Counted from the stretch's first letter, positions 17,471 through 28,070 are shown. The stretch is DNA of 54,801 nucleotides from Poseidonibacter lekithochrous (GCF_018861145.1 NZ_JAHKQT010000031.1:1-54801); one strand, 5' to 3'. Made by a program: numbers and translations. Notes: generated by a model from the letters alone, not told the origin.

Positions 17471-18121
17471 ATGAAATATGATAGAACAAAAAAGCTATTT
17501 GGTGATGAAACTTTTAATAAATTCCAAGATACAAAACTAATTTTATTTGGTGTTGGTGGAGTTGGTAGTTTTGCATTAGATGCACTTTATAACACAGGAA
17601 TTACTAATATTACAATTGTAGATTTTGATACTTATGAAGAGTCAAATATGAATAGACAATTAGGAAGTGTTGGTAATATTGGAAGAATTAAAGTTGATGT
17701 AATGAAAGAGAGATATCCAGAAGTAATTGCAATTAATGAAAAAATCACACCTCAATGGATTGATGATTTTGATTTTTCATCTTATGATTATATTTTAGAT
17801 GCAATTGATGATGTTAAACCAAAAGTTCATTTAATTCAAAGACATTATAAAAAAGTTATTACAACAAGTGGTGGAGCTAAAAGAATTGATCCTAGTAAAA
17901 TCGAATATATTTCAATTTGGGATACGTATAATGATCCCTTCATTAGAAAAATCAGAACTGAATTAAAACAAAAAGGTTTTAAGAAAAAATTTAAAGTAAT
18001 TTTTTCATCTGAAAATCCAATGTGTATTGAAAAAGGAAGTTTTGAAGGAGTTACTGCATCTTTTGGTTTGATGATGGCTTCTGTTACAATACAAAAAGTT
18101 ATTGCTAAAATGAAAAAATAA
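17471..18121 (+). CDS. tcdA: tRNA threonylcarbamoyladenosine dehydratase
   Basis: 216 residues of the E1-like ThiF/MoeB superfamily, somewhat short. The nucleotide-binding loop FGVGGVGSFA is at about 26-35, followed by DFDTYEESNMNRQ, which marks the TcdA (CsdL) branch. DAIDDVKPK and the C-terminal EGVTASFGLMMAS also fit. TcdA uses ATP to cyclise t6A37 of tRNA to ct6A. No CsdE/CsdA partners are adjacent. Other ThiF-family roles are less likely given the TcdA-specific motifs. Confidence 0.88.
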   Translation: MKYDRTKKLFGDETFNKFQDTKLILFGVGGVGSFALDALYNTGITNITIVDFDTYEESNMNRQLGSVGNIGRIKVDVMKERYPEVIAINEKITPQWIDDFDFSSYDYILDAIDDVKPKVHLIQRHYKKVITTSGGAKRIDPSKIEYISIWDTYNDPFIRKIRTELKQKGFKKKFKVIFSSENPMCIEKGSFEGVTASFGLMMASVTIQKVIAKMKK

Positions 18122-18149
18122 CTTAAAGTTACTTAAAGAATAAAAGATA

Positions 18150-18155
18150 TATAAT
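18150..18155 (+). promoter_or_regulatory. -10 box of cheV
   Basis: TATAAT in TATATAATAAA, 29 bases before ATG 18184, followed by the ribosome site AAAAGGAT. Confidence 0.55.
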
Positions 18156-18183
18156 AAATCAATTAAGAGATAAAAGGATTAAT

Positions 18184-19089
18184 ATGAGCGGAATTAGTGG
18201 TAGTGTTGAGCAAATGACACAAGCTCACTTGAGAAATGTCCAGCAATTAGCAGTATTTTACACTGGTCACGATAATATTTACGCAATTAATATAGCAAAA
18301 GTAAAAGCTTTTATAATTACAGAAGAAGTAGCAATAAACGATACTCCAACTGATTCTGATGTAATCGCAGGAATTGCTACAATTAGAGGTGAACCAGTTA
18401 CATTAATCAATTTAGATGCATGGTTAGGTGGTAAAGCATTAGAAGTAAAAGAATACAAATTAGTGATATTTTGTGAATTTAATCATAAAAAAATTGGATT
18501 TTTAGTAAAAGATATGCTTGATATTGTAGAAAAAACAACTGATGAACTAAGACATACAGAAGAAACAAATTCCAAGATAACATACACAACTTATGTTAAA
18601 GTTCATAATAAAGATGAACTATGTACAGTCTTTAATGCAGAACAATTATTAAGAGATATTGGTTGGACTGATGATGGAGAAAATGATGTTCAAAAATATG
18701 TTGAAAATAAATTACAATCTGAAAAAATAATCTTAGCAGCGGAAGATTCAGGAGTTGCTAGAGAAGTTTTAAATTCTTTCTTTAAAAAAACAGGTGTTAG
18801 ATTTGAAATATATACAAATGGAACTCTATTAATAAAAAGAATCGAAGAGCTTGATCCACAATCAATTGGTATGATAATTACTGATATTGAAATGCCTGGA
18901 ACTGATGGATATCAAGTTGCATCATTTGTTAAATCAAATTCAAAATATGAACATATTCCAGTTATTGTAAACTCATCTATGACAACAGATGCAGTAAGAG
19001 GGAAAATGGATCAAATTGGAGTTGATGGTTTTGTAGGAAAAACAGATATTCCTACATTATTTGAATTAACTAAAAAATTCTTAACTTAA
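18184..19089 (+). CDS. cheV: Chemotaxis coupling protein CheV
   Basis: 301 residues: an N-terminal CheW-like coupling domain (about 20-160, with IATIRGEPVTLINLDAWL) and a C-terminal receiver domain (182-300). The phosphorylatable aspartate is Asp234 in IITDIEMPGTDGYQ; Ser/Thr and Lys positions appear at VNSSMTT and GFVGKTD. CheV links chemoreceptors to the CheA kinase and is common in Campylobacterota. It stands alone here with its own promoter, not in a che operon. Confidence 0.95.
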   Translation: MSGISGSVEQMTQAHLRNVQQLAVFYTGHDNIYAINIAKVKAFIITEEVAINDTPTDSDVIAGIATIRGEPVTLINLDAWLGGKALEVKEYKLVIFCEFNHKKIGFLVKDMLDIVEKTTDELRHTEETNSKITYTTYVKVHNKDELCTVFNAEQLLRDIGWTDDGENDVQKYVENKLQSEKIILAAEDSGVAREVLNSFFKKTGVRFEIYTNGTLLIKRIEELDPQSIGMIITDIEMPGTDGYQVASFVKSNSKYEHIPVIVNSSMTTDAVRGKMDQIGVDGFVGKTDIPTLFELTKKFLT

Positions 19090-19111
19090 TATTATAATAT
19101 TTAAATAACTT

Positions 19112-19135
19112 AAACTAGAAGTTTTCTTCTAGTTT
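19112..19135. terminator. Terminator between cheV and argH
   Basis: AAACTAGAAG and CTTCTAGTTT form a perfect 10-bp stem with a TTTT loop between the convergent cheV and argH, followed on the plus strand by ACTTTTCTTATTT. Confidence 0.85.
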
Positions 19136-19142
19136 ACTTTTC

Positions 19143-20537
19143 TTATTTAATTTCTTCTAACCATCTTTTTAAATCTTCTATTTGTTTTATTGTTTGTGTC
19201 GTTGATGTTCCACCAAGTGAAGTTCTTGCATTCATTGAATTTCTTAAATCTAAATACATAACAATTTCTTCATCAATATCTTTGATTTCATCATTTGATT
19301 CCCTGATTTCTTCAACTGTTAATTCACTAATATCTTTATTTAAACTATTAGCTTTTTCTACTACATCTTTTGTAATGTAATATGCTGTTCTAAAAGGCAT
19401 ATTTTGTTTTTGTACTAAAAAGTCTGCTAAATCAGTAGCACTTAAATGTCCTATTTTACAAGCACTTTCCATTTTATCTACATTTACAATCATAGTTTTT
19501 ATAACTTCATTTAAAATTTTTAATGAAATTTCAATAGTTTTTACAGAATCAAAAACACCTTCTTTATCTTCTTGAGTATCTTTATTATAAGCTAATGGTA
19601 AACCTTTCATTACTGTAAATAATGAAATTAAGTTCCCGTATACACGTCCTGTTTTTCCACGAAGTAATTCAGGAACATCAGGGTTTTTCTTTTGTGGCAT
19701 AATAGAAGAAGTTGTTGCATACTCATCACTCATTCTTACAAATTGGAATTCATAAGATGACCAAGTTACTAACTCTTCAGAAATTCTACTAATGTGCATC
19801 ATTGAAGTTGAAATATTAAATAAAATCTCTAAAGCAAAATCTCTATCTGAAACTGTATCCATAGCATGTGCAGTAGGTGCATAAAATCCTAACTTATCAG
19901 ATGTACTCTGTCTATTTATATTATGTGGAGTTCCAGCTAAGGCTGCTGAGCCTAGAGGCGAGTAATTATTTCTTTCATATGAACTTTCAAATCTTTGTAA
20001 ATCTCTTTTAAACATATTTGCATAAGCTAGTAAGTGATATCCAAAGTTAAGTGGTTGTGCATGTTGCAAGTGAGTCATTCCTGGAATTAAAGTTTCAGTA
20101 TGATTTGCTGCTACATTTACAAAAGTTTCAACTAATTGTTTTAATAACTCTTTAATACTTAATGATTTTTCTTGTACATATAATCTAAAATCAGTTGCAA
20201 CTTGGTCATTTCTACTTCTAGCTGTATGAAGTCTTTTTCCAGGTTCACCTATGATTTCAGTAAGTCTATTTTCAACTGCCATATGAATATCTTCATATGC
20301 AAGTGAAAATTCAAAAGCACCAGTTTCAATCTCTTCTTTTACTTGTAATAAGCCATTTTCAATTGCCTTTTGCTCTTCAAAAGTTAAAACACCTTGTTCA
20401 CATAACATTTGAGAATGAGCAATAGAACCTTTTATATCTTGTGAATAAAGTTCTTTATCGAACATAATTGAAGCATTAAATTCATCTAGAATTTGTGCAT
20501 TTGTATTTTTTAATATTTGATTATTTTGATTTGACAT
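19143..20537 (-). CDS. argH: Argininosuccinate lyase
   Basis: 464 residues, the usual length. Splits argininosuccinate into arginine and fumarate, the last step of arginine synthesis. The fumarase/aspartase superfamily signature [11 protein letters not shown] is intact and carries the catalytic serine loop. [14 protein letters not shown] (substrate binding) and [10 protein letters not shown] are also present. It has its own promoter upstream and a shared terminator with cheV downstream. Confidence 0.97.
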   Translation of the reverse strand: MSNQNNQILKNTNAQILDEFNASIMFDKELYSQDIKGSIAHSQMLCEQGVLTFEEQKAIENGLLQVKEEIETGAFEFSLAYEDIHMAVENRLTEIIGEPGKRLHTARSRNDQVATDFRLYVQEKSLSIKELLKQLVETFVNVAANHTETLIPGMTHLQHAQPLNFGYHLLAYANMFKRDLQRFESSYERNNYSPLGSAALAGTPHNINRQSTSDKLGFYAPTAHAMDTVSDRDFALEILFNISTSMMHISRISEELVTWSSYEFQFVRMSDEYATTSSIMPQKKNPDVPELLRGKTGRVYGNLISLFTVMKGLPLAYNKDTQEDKEGVFDSVKTIEISLKILNEVIKTMIVNVDKMESACKIGHLSATDLADFLVQKQNMPFRTAYYITKDVVEKANSLNKDISELTVEEIRESNDEIKDIDEEIVMYLDLRNSMNARTSLGGTSTTQTIKQIEDLKRWLEEIK

Positions 20538-20576
20538 ATTTATATCCCTATGTTGTAATAAGCTTAAATTTCGCGT

Positions 20577-20585
20577 ATTATAACA
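20577..20585 (-). promoter_or_regulatory. Extended -10 promoter of argH
   Basis: The minus strand reads TGTTATAAT about 40 bases before the argH ATG, an extended -10 element (TGnTATAAT). No convincing ARG box was seen. Confidence 0.6.
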
Positions 20586-20594
20586 TAAGTGATA

Positions 20595-21863
20595 TTATTT
20601 AAAAGCAGTCATATCCGCAGGATCAGTTTTTGCTATTTTTGAGTATTTTTTCACTCCAATTAAACAGTTAATAAAAAACATACTATTTGAAATAATGAAA
20701 AGTATTGAGGCTAGATAAATGAAAGTGTTAATAAAATAGCTTAAAACAAAAAATACTACAGAAGCTAAGTGAAAAAAGAAATGATATTTTATATTTTTTT
20801 CTTCAATAAACTCTCTAATTGTTGGAATTGAAAAATAACCTTTTGAACTTAAATGAAACCAGGATAAGAAAGGAATAATTTTATAAACCATTCCTTGTAA
20901 TAATGAATAAAGAAAACCAAAAGCAAATACAATAGCTAAAATAAAGTTTGATTCAAAAACATCAAATAACCATAAAATCATTGATAGTATAAACATAATA
21001 AGAGAAAGTTTCCAATACCATAAAGTGATATCAAAAACTGGCCGTTTTCTATTATTTAGTGACTTTAATCCAAAATATGAGTATGAAATAAAAATACATA
21101 CAAAAAGTAATTTTAAAATAAAAAAATTTATTTCAAATAATAAAAAGAAAAAACTTATAAATAAAAGTGCAAATAAAACTAATGGCACTTTATTTTGTAT
21201 AACTTTAGGAAAATCTTGGGATACATAAAACATAGGAATTACTTGAAAAGAAACGCCCATTATAATTAAGCTTGCAAAACCAAAAAGAGCGAATAAAATA
21301 TGAGAGTTTACAAAAACTGAATAGTTTTCTCCCATACTTCCACTTATATGAGAAATAGCAAGAAATAATCCTAAGAAAAAAGTAATTAATCCTGAAATAG
21401 AAAATAATCTCATTGCTTTAACTGTTGATGTTAAGAATTCAACTTTAAAAAGTAGTTTTATTGTGATTATAAAAAAGAGCAAAAAAGCAATTGATAAAAA
21501 CAATACCCCAATATGTAAAAACATTTTTATATCAAAGATAAAAGAAGAGCTTAATCCTAAAGTACCCAAAACTAAACTAGTATGAACAACATTTCCAAAT
21601 AAAAGTGGTTTTTTTATTACGCAGCCTGCAAGTACTGGCATCATTTGTTGCATTGCACCAAAAATAATCATACTTAGAATACCTAGTGTAAATAAATGCA
21701 CAGCAGCAATTGCTATATATGAATATTGATTTGAGATTTCTAAAAAAGGAGAAAAAAGAAAAAGAAGACCTAAAAGTACTCCAAAAATAGGAGCACTTAA
21801 GAAAAACTTAATAGGTACACTAATAGGTGGTGCTTGATCTAGACTTAAACCTTGATTGAACAT
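20595..21863 (-). CDS. Polytopic membrane protein next to hemerythrin
   Basis: 422 residues with roughly 11-12 membrane segments. Histidines recur in or near the helices (AAVHLFTLG, VVHTSLVLG, VNSHILFALFG, WFHLSSKG, FFFHLAS), and AMQQMMPVLAGC follows the first histidine helix. This recalls heme-copper-oxidase-like and NnrS-like proteins, but no family signature is decisive. It follows the hemerythrin gene by 6 bases, so the two share a transcript controlled by an FNR-type box. A role in oxygen or nitric-oxide handling is inferred from that context only. Confidence 0.65.
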   Translation of the reverse strand: MFNQGLSLDQAPPISVPIKFFLSAPIFGVLLGLLFLFSPFLEISNQYSYIAIAAVHLFTLGILSMIIFGAMQQMMPVLAGCVIKKPLLFGNVVHTSLVLGTLGLSSSFIFDIKMFLHIGVLFLSIAFLLFFIITIKLLFKVEFLTSTVKAMRLFSISGLITFFLGLFLAISHISGSMGENYSVFVNSHILFALFGFASLIIMGVSFQVIPMFYVSQDFPKVIQNKVPLVLFALLFISFFFLLFEINFFILKLLFVCIFISYSYFGLKSLNNRKRPVFDITLWYWKLSLIMFILSMILWLFDVFESNFILAIVFAFGFLYSLLQGMVYKIIPFLSWFHLSSKGYFSIPTIREFIEEKNIKYHFFFHLASVVFFVLSYFINTFIYLASILFIISNSMFFINCLIGVKKYSKIAKTDPADMTAFK

Positions 21864-21869
21864 AAGCTT

Positions 21870-22304
21870 TTAAATTGCTTTCATATTTTCTACAACATCA
21901 CTTACAACATCACCTAAATGACTATCTGCCATTGCATATAACATTTGTTCTTCTTTCATATTGTGTTGTTGCATTAGCATCATTAAACTTTCACTAACAC
22001 CAAAGAAGTGATCTTTATTTGTTGCATTTACATCAGCTTTTAAATCTTCTAAAAGACCTCTCATTTGGTCATGTTCCATTCTCATCATTGCTGTTGGTCC
22101 TTGAGTTATGCCAGTCTTATTTTCAAATGCAGGAAACATTACTTTTTCCTCCATATCAAAATGATGCAATAAATCTGTAGAGAATTTAACTAATTTAGAA
22201 TTAGCATCTATCCAATCTCCTGAAGCAACTGAATTTTCCATATTTGCGAATTCTTCGTCACAAGCTCTATGATCTTGCGTTAAAAATGATGATATTGTTT
22301 CCAT
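21870..22304 (-). CDS. Hemerythrin-like O2/NO-binding protein
   Basis: 144 residues, a four-helix hemerythrin (HHE) domain with a diiron site. Candidate ligands are the His in TQDHRACDEEF, HHFDMEEKVMFPAFE, MRMEHDQMRGLL and QQHNMKEEQMLY, in the order expected for H-HxxxE-H-HxxxE/D. It is short and has no signal peptide, so it is cytoplasmic. Known roles of such proteins are binding of oxygen or nitric oxide and repair of Fe-S centres. It starts an operon with the polytopic membrane gene and has an AAGG ribosome site and an FNR-type activator box. Confidence 0.88.
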   Translation of the reverse strand: METISSFLTQDHRACDEEFANMENSVASGDWIDANSKLVKFSTDLLHHFDMEEKVMFPAFENKTGITQGPTAMMRMEHDQMRGLLEDLKADVNATNKDHFFGVSESLMMLMQQHNMKEEQMLYAMADSHLGDVVSDVVENMKAI

Positions 22305-22330
22305 GATAATGCCTTGTTTTAATTTAGGAC

Positions 22331-22336
22331 ATTATA
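22331..22336 (-). promoter_or_regulatory. -10 box of the hemerythrin operon
   Basis: The minus strand reads TATAAT (context CCAATATAATG), 27 bases before the ATG at 22304. The predicted transcription start is near 22324. Confidence 0.65.
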
Positions 22337-22358
22337 TTGGAAATTTAAATTAGTTAAA

Positions 22359-22372
22359 TTGATAACAATCAA
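22359..22372. promoter_or_regulatory. FNR/CRP-family box, perfect
   Basis: TTGATAACAATCAA is a perfect TTGAT-N4-ATCAA palindrome, the consensus of FNR and of several NO-sensing CRP/FNR-family regulators. Its centre (22365.5) is 41.5 bases upstream of the start predicted from the -10 box, the class II activator position. Confidence 0.75.
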
Positions 22373-22377
22373 TATGA

Positions 22378-22995
22378 TTAAAAATTGTCTTTATTATTAA
22401 AAACCTTATTTTGGATATTATATTTTCTACAAATAAACATAAATGAAAAGAAAATGGAAGTATGAAAAACAACTAATAAAAATATAGCTAAAATAGGAAC
22501 ACCAAGTATTTGATATGGCCAAGTATAATTCCAAACTCCTAAATAGATAGTTATAATTTCACCAAAAGTTGGTAATATTGCAGATAAAAGAACAAGCATA
22601 AGTAATTTATTTTTAAATCTATTTATATTTATTACCTTTAATATATCTTCTTCAATACGATAAAAAAACATAAAAGTTAAGCCCCAAGCAAGTGGTAACC
22701 AATAAGGGAACTGCCTATTATTACTTAAATCAAAATATAACCAGTATCCATTTTTAATTCCCCATAATTCAGCAGAAACTCCTAAAACTGCACTTATAAA
22801 AGTCCCAGCTAATAAAATATAAGCTTTATTTTTCTCGTAATTAGTATTTATATCTTTATAAAATCTGTAGATAAATACACATAATAATAATAGAAAGACT
22901 AAAAAATCATACTTATGAAAATAACCTATAAGAGAACCTATAATAAGTAAAGAAATAAAGGGTCTAAATAAAATAACTGAAAGTTTTTTTAACAT
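22378..22995 (-). CDS. Hypothetical polytopic membrane protein
   Basis: 205 residues with about six to seven hydrophobic segments and almost no soluble domain. Noticeable patches are LGVSAELWGIKNGYWLYF and PYWLPLAWGLTFMFFYR (about 74-118), with acidic and aromatic residues inside otherwise apolar helices. I do not recognise the family with confidence. It follows the TauE/SafE gene by 21 bases on the same strand and is probably co-transcribed. The FNR-type box of the hemerythrin operon lies immediately after its stop codon. Confidence 0.65.
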   Translation of the reverse strand: MLKKLSVILFRPFISLLIIGSLIGYFHKYDFLVFLLLLCVFIYRFYKDINTNYEKNKAYILLAGTFISAVLGVSAELWGIKNGYWLYFDLSNNRQFPYWLPLAWGLTFMFFYRIEEDILKVININRFKNKLLMLVLLSAILPTFGEIITIYLGVWNYTWPYQILGVPILAIFLLVVFHTSIFFSFMFICRKYNIQNKVFNNKDNF

Positions 22996-23016
22996 GTGAT
23001 AATCTAATCTAAAAAA

Positions 23017-23784
23017 CTATGAAATAATAATCTTAATAAGATTTGCAAGAAGCATAAAAACTAAAACTATAATTAATACTTTTTTAATAAACTTTTCACC
23101 ACCTTTAATAGCATAGTGACTTCCAGTCCAAGACCCTGCCATATTTGCTAATGCCATAGGAAGTGCAATCATCCATAAAACTTTTCCGGCAGCTACAAAA
23201 GCAATTGCTGAACCTAAGTTTGTTGCTAAATTTAAAGGTTTAGTTGATGCAGTTGAAATAATATAATCTAAATGTAAGAACTTTTTCATTGAAATTGTCA
23301 TATAAGTTCCAGTTCCAGGACCTAATAATCCATCATAAAATCCAATAGGAGCAGTTGCTAATACTATATTTTTTTTCGTTAATTCAGTATTTTCTTCTTT
23401 TATATCTCTACTTTTCTTCATTAAGAAAAGAAGTGCAATAGGAATTGATATTAAAATAGCCCATTGTATAATTTCATCTGACAAAAACATTACTAATTCA
23501 CTTCCTACATAAGAAGCTATTAAACATGGGATAATTGCAATACTTACAACTTTAAAAGAAATCTTTTTACTAAGATAGTATTTAAGTGTTGCCATTGAAA
23601 CGCCAAATAAACTTGCCATTTTATTTGTTGCTAGTACAAAAACAGGAGGAATCCCACTTAGGAGTAAAACTGGCACTTGAACCATTCCTCCACCCCCAGC
23701 AATTGAATCTATATATCCTGCTATAAAACCTGTAATAATAAAAATAACAATCCAGGTACTTGTTATATCTTGTAAAAATTCCAT
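23017..23784 (-). CDS. TauE/SafE-family anion exporter
   Basis: 255 residues with about eight membrane segments. The two TauE/SafE repeats begin with the glycine-rich AGYIDSIAGGGGMVQVP (about 22-38) and GFYDGLLGPGTGTYM (about 148-162), typical of the family. Members export or import small organic or inorganic sulfur anions such as sulfite and sulfoacetate. The substrate cannot be told from sequence, and no sulfur-metabolism genes adjoin. Confidence 0.88.
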   Translation of the reverse strand: MEFLQDITSTWIVIFIITGFIAGYIDSIAGGGGMVQVPVLLLSGIPPVFVLATNKMASLFGVSMATLKYYLSKKISFKVVSIAIIPCLIASYVGSELVMFLSDEIIQWAILISIPIALLFLMKKSRDIKEENTELTKKNIVLATAPIGFYDGLLGPGTGTYMTISMKKFLHLDYIISTASTKPLNLATNLGSAIAFVAAGKVLWMIALPMALANMAGSWTGSHYAIKGGEKFIKKVLIIVLVFMLLANLIKIIIS

Positions 23785-23836
23785 ATATTCTCTTTTTCTT
23801 TTTTGGGAGTATATCTAAAAATTACAAAATGCTAGG

Positions 23837-24358
23837 CTAAGCTTGAGTAAGTGATTCTTTCATTTTCATATATAAGTCTTTATATTCATCTTTCTTTAAA
23901 ACCTTTTTATGAGTCATTAATAAAAGTTTTAATTCTTTTTCACCTTTTCTAAATGGCACTTGATAATGTTCATGTTCATTTAATTGAAACTCGAATTTTT
24001 TATAAAACTTTAATCTTTTTTCACTTATTTCATCACTAATCTCTTCTATTTCCAAAACAATATTTTTATTATCTTTTATAAATTCTTCTAAGATTTTAGA
24101 ACCATAAGACATACCTCTTAAATTACTGTTTACTGCAAAATGTTCTAAGTAAGTATATGAAGATATTTTCCAATAAAAAACAATAGAAAGTAAAATATCA
24201 TTTTCAATATAACAAAGCATTTTATAATCTTTTTCATCTAGTAATTTTATTTGTTCATCTAAAGTTCTCCTTTCTTCTAAAGGAAAAGATTCTATATATA
24301 ATTCCCATGCAGAATTAAAGAAAAGATCATTTTTATTTTTTAGATAAATTATTCTCAT
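23837..24358 (-). CDS. GNAT-family acetyltransferase
   Basis: 173 residues. The GNAT acetyl-CoA loop appears as NSNLRGMSYGSKILEEF (an R/Q-x-x-G-x-G/A variant), preceded by the beta-strand YLEHFAV and followed by LKFYKKFEFQLNEHEHY, the typical motif B region. A GTG at 24385 would add nine hydrophobic residues, but its ribosome site would abut the codon. ATG 24358 gives a normal GNAT N-terminus, although its own ribosome site is weak. The substrate is unknown. Confidence 0.78.
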   Translation of the reverse strand: MRIIYLKNKNDLFFNSAWELYIESFPLEERRTLDEQIKLLDEKDYKMLCYIENDILLSIVFYWKISSYTYLEHFAVNSNLRGMSYGSKILEEFIKDNKNIVLEIEEISDEISEKRLKFYKKFEFQLNEHEHYQVPFRKGEKELKLLLMTHKKVLKKDEYKDLYMKMKESLTQA

Positions 24359-24411
24359 AATTAAAATAGCTAAAAGCTGTATCACCTTTCCATATTATTT
24401 TCTTTTATTTC

Positions 24412-25641
24412 TTAACTATATTCTTCGTCTTGTCTTGGGTCTAACTCTGGCAATTCGGCTCCTGAAGTAATAGGAATATTTACAAAGACACTTAAATCTT
24501 TATCTTTTACTCTTTCTTGTGTTAAAGCATAGATACTTAAAACTAAACATAAAACAAAAAAACATATAAATAAAAAGTTAGGAGTTAAACTCAAACCTAA
24601 TCCTATAATTAAAGGAGAAAGAAATGAGCCTATTCCATAAGTAAAAAGTAAAGTCCTACTAATTTCAACTATATCTTTATTTTCATCAACAATATCATTT
24701 GCACGTGCAACAGCTAAAGGATATAATGTGAATATTGTCAACCCTAAAGAGAAACCAAGTATAAGTAAATATAACTCTTCATTTGCATATACAACAAAAA
24801 GCAGTGAAGTAATAGCACTTATAAAAGATACAATAGATATAAGTTTTCTTCTACCAAATTTATCAGAAAGCATTCCTACTGGCCACTGAGAAATCAATCC
24901 TCCAATAATTGAAATTAACATGAATTTTGATACTAATTCAACTGAATCACTTTGCATTAAGATATAAACAGGAAGCATCGTAAAAAAACCACCTATTAAA
25001 AATCCACTAATAAAACTAGTAACCGTGGCAAGAGGAACTATTGAAAATATCTTTGGAAAACTAAACTTATCAAAAGGTGTTAAAACAGGTTCTTTAATTT
25101 TTGTTAATGATATAAAAATTACAGAAAATAAAACAAGAGCCGAACCAATTGTAAAAATAAATTGCTTGAAGTGTTCATCAATATTTAAAAAAAGTTGTCC
25201 AATTGCAGTTGCTAGATAAAAAATAATTGTATATATTGCTAATATTTTTCCTCTACTATCTTCAGAACTTTTTTCGTTTAACCAACTTTCTAATATGATT
25301 AAAAGAGCATAAAAAGAAAAACCAGAAAGAAGTCTTAAAATTGCCCATAATACTTCATTAAAAAAAACTGCATGCAATAAAAAAGTGATTACCATTAATG
25401 CTGCAAATGCTGCAAAACTTCTGATATGTCCAACACTAGAAATGATTTTTTGACTAAAAATCGAAGATAATACTGCACCTAAAAAAAACGAGGCATTAAT
25501 TATACCAATTACAGAATTACTAACTTCTAACTCTTTTAAATAAATTCCAATAAATGTCAGAATCATTCCATAGCCAATTGCTAAAAAACCAATTGCAAAG
25601 AATAAAGAAGATATAGGAAAGATAATTTTTTTTACACTCAT
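24412..25641 (-). CDS. MFS transporter, YcaD-like
   Basis: 409 residues with 12 predicted membrane segments and a short acidic C-terminal tail. The major facilitator loop 2-3 motif is degenerate, but GMLSDKFGRRKLISIV between helices 8 and 9 is clear. The segment IILESWLNEKSSEDSRGK resembles the YcaD subgroup. The ribosome site is AAGG, 7 bases before ATG. The substrate is unknown; it could be an efflux carrier. It ends 53 bases before the GNAT gene and is possibly co-transcribed with it. Confidence 0.85.
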   Translation of the reverse strand: MSVKKIIFPISSLFFAIGFLAIGYGMILTFIGIYLKELEVSNSVIGIINASFFLGAVLSSIFSQKIISSVGHIRSFAAFAALMVITFLLHAVFFNEVLWAILRLLSGFSFYALLIILESWLNEKSSEDSRGKILAIYTIIFYLATAIGQLFLNIDEHFKQFIFTIGSALVLFSVIFISLTKIKEPVLTPFDKFSFPKIFSIVPLATVTSFISGFLIGGFFTMLPVYILMQSDSVELVSKFMLISIIGGLISQWPVGMLSDKFGRRKLISIVSFISAITSLLFVVYANEELYLLILGFSLGLTIFTLYPLAVARANDIVDENKDIVEISRTLLFTYGIGSFLSPLIIGLGLSLTPNFLFICFFVLCLVLSIYALTQERVKDKDLSVFVNIPITSGAELPELDPRQDEEYS

Positions 25642-25724
25642 GAATAGCCTTATTTAAATATATATATTAATAAGCGATATCCTAACTAAAAATAGCTATA
25701 TTTTAATACTATTTTTCAAATAAA

Positions 25725-25752
25725 AAAGGCTCATTCAGAAGAATGAACCTTT
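25725..25752 (-). terminator. Terminator after nifU
   Basis: AAAGG-C-TCATTC and GAATGA-A-CCTTT pair around an AGAA loop with one mismatch. On the minus strand the stem is followed by TTTTTTATTTG, the expected U-tract. Confidence 0.85.
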
Positions 25753-25778
25753 AAAATATTTATATTTGTATCGATTTA

Positions 25779-26759
25779 TTAAATTGGTAAAACTCTTATG
25801 TTTTCATCAATTTTTTGTTGTAATACAGATTCGATTGCATATAAAGTTCCAGTAGACCCAGACGAACATCCTGAACATGAACCTAAATATCTGATATATA
25901 AATCATAATGAGGAATATTATCTTTAATATCAATAATTTCCATATTTCCACCATCCATTACTAACATTGGTCTGATATCTTCATCTAATACTGAATCAAT
26001 AGTTTTAATTCTTTGAACTAAAGTCATTTTATCAAAAGTTAATTCTCCAGATTCACTAGCATCTGCTGCATTTTTCATTTTTTCTTCCTCCATTTGAGCT
26101 CTTGTATCAGCCAAGATATCAACTAAATAGTAATCCATTTCTTCGTGGCCACCTGGCTTAACACATGATTTACAAAAAGCACCTGCTTTTGTATAATCAG
26201 TAATTTGCTCAACTGTTTTTAAGTCATTAATTTTAATAACTTCTTGAATTGTTCCTAAACTTACTCTTGCACATTCACATACAATAATTTCAGTTTCAAA
26301 AGATTCCATATCAACACCTTTATACTCAGATGCTGCTTTTTTAATTACATCATAAGCCATAACTGAACAGTGCATTTTTTGTGGTGGAACAGCTGGAGTA
26401 TCTGGATTATCTCTTAATGCTTTTTCAACATCAATATTTGTAATCTTAACAGCTTCATCAACAGTTTTACCAACACATAATTCAGCCATAACATCAGAAG
26501 ATGCAATTGCCGTACCACAACCAAAAGATTTGAATTTAGATTCAACAATCTCATCAGTTTTTTCATTTACTGCCCAGTATAATCTTACTGCGTCACCACA
26601 TGATTCAGCACCAAAATCAGCAACAATTAATTTTGTTCCTAATTCTTTTGCTCGCTCTTCAGTAATTTCACCTTGATGTTGTGGGTTATTCATTCTATTT
26701 ACAACTTGATTTGAATACTCGTCCCAAATTGATCCACTAATTAAATCATTTTTTGCCAT
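25779..26759 (-). CDS. nifU: NifU-type Fe-S scaffold protein
   Basis: 326 residues with three modules. An IscU-like domain has cluster cysteines at 54, 81 and 131 (AESCGDA, FGCGTA, MHCSV). A central Fer2-BFD domain has Cys161, 163, 196 and 199 (CEC, CKSC). A C-terminal NifU domain has CSGC at 295-298. This is the full-length scaffold that receives sulfur from NifS and passes clusters to apoproteins. It lies 30 bases after nifS, with a strong AAGGAA ribosome site and a terminator downstream. No nitrogenase genes are seen, so it is a general Fe-S system as in Helicobacter. Confidence 0.95.
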   Translation of the reverse strand: MAKNDLISGSIWDEYSNQVVNRMNNPQHQGEITEERAKELGTKLIVADFGAESCGDAVRLYWAVNEKTDEIVESKFKSFGCGTAIASSDVMAELCVGKTVDEAVKITNIDVEKALRDNPDTPAVPPQKMHCSVMAYDVIKKAASEYKGVDMESFETEIIVCECARVSLGTIQEVIKINDLKTVEQITDYTKAGAFCKSCVKPGGHEEMDYYLVDILADTRAQMEEEKMKNAADASESGELTFDKMTLVQRIKTIDSVLDEDIRPMLVMDGGNMEIIDIKDNIPHYDLYIRYLGSCSGCSSGSTGTLYAIESVLQQKIDENIRVLPI

Positions 26760-26789
26760 ATCATTTTCCTTTTTATTATTCTTTTATTT

Positions 26790-27992
<1,203 letters not shown>

Positions 27993-28070
27993 CTATATTC
28001 CTATTAGTTTAATATTTTCTATTTTTTACTTTTAAATACTTTTTCTTAATTGATTTTCGTATTTTAGTGC

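Noticed and set aside
22326-22350. Possible fourth Fe-S operator near the hemerythrin promoter (TTAGGACATTATATTGG)
   Set aside because: Only the left half resembles the motif; the right arm does not match, and the overlap with the -10 box explains the AT-rich sequence.
24359-24385. GTG 24385 as start of the GNAT gene
   Set aside because: GGAAAG would touch the codon directly and the added residues are an unlikely hydrophobic extension; not fully excluded.
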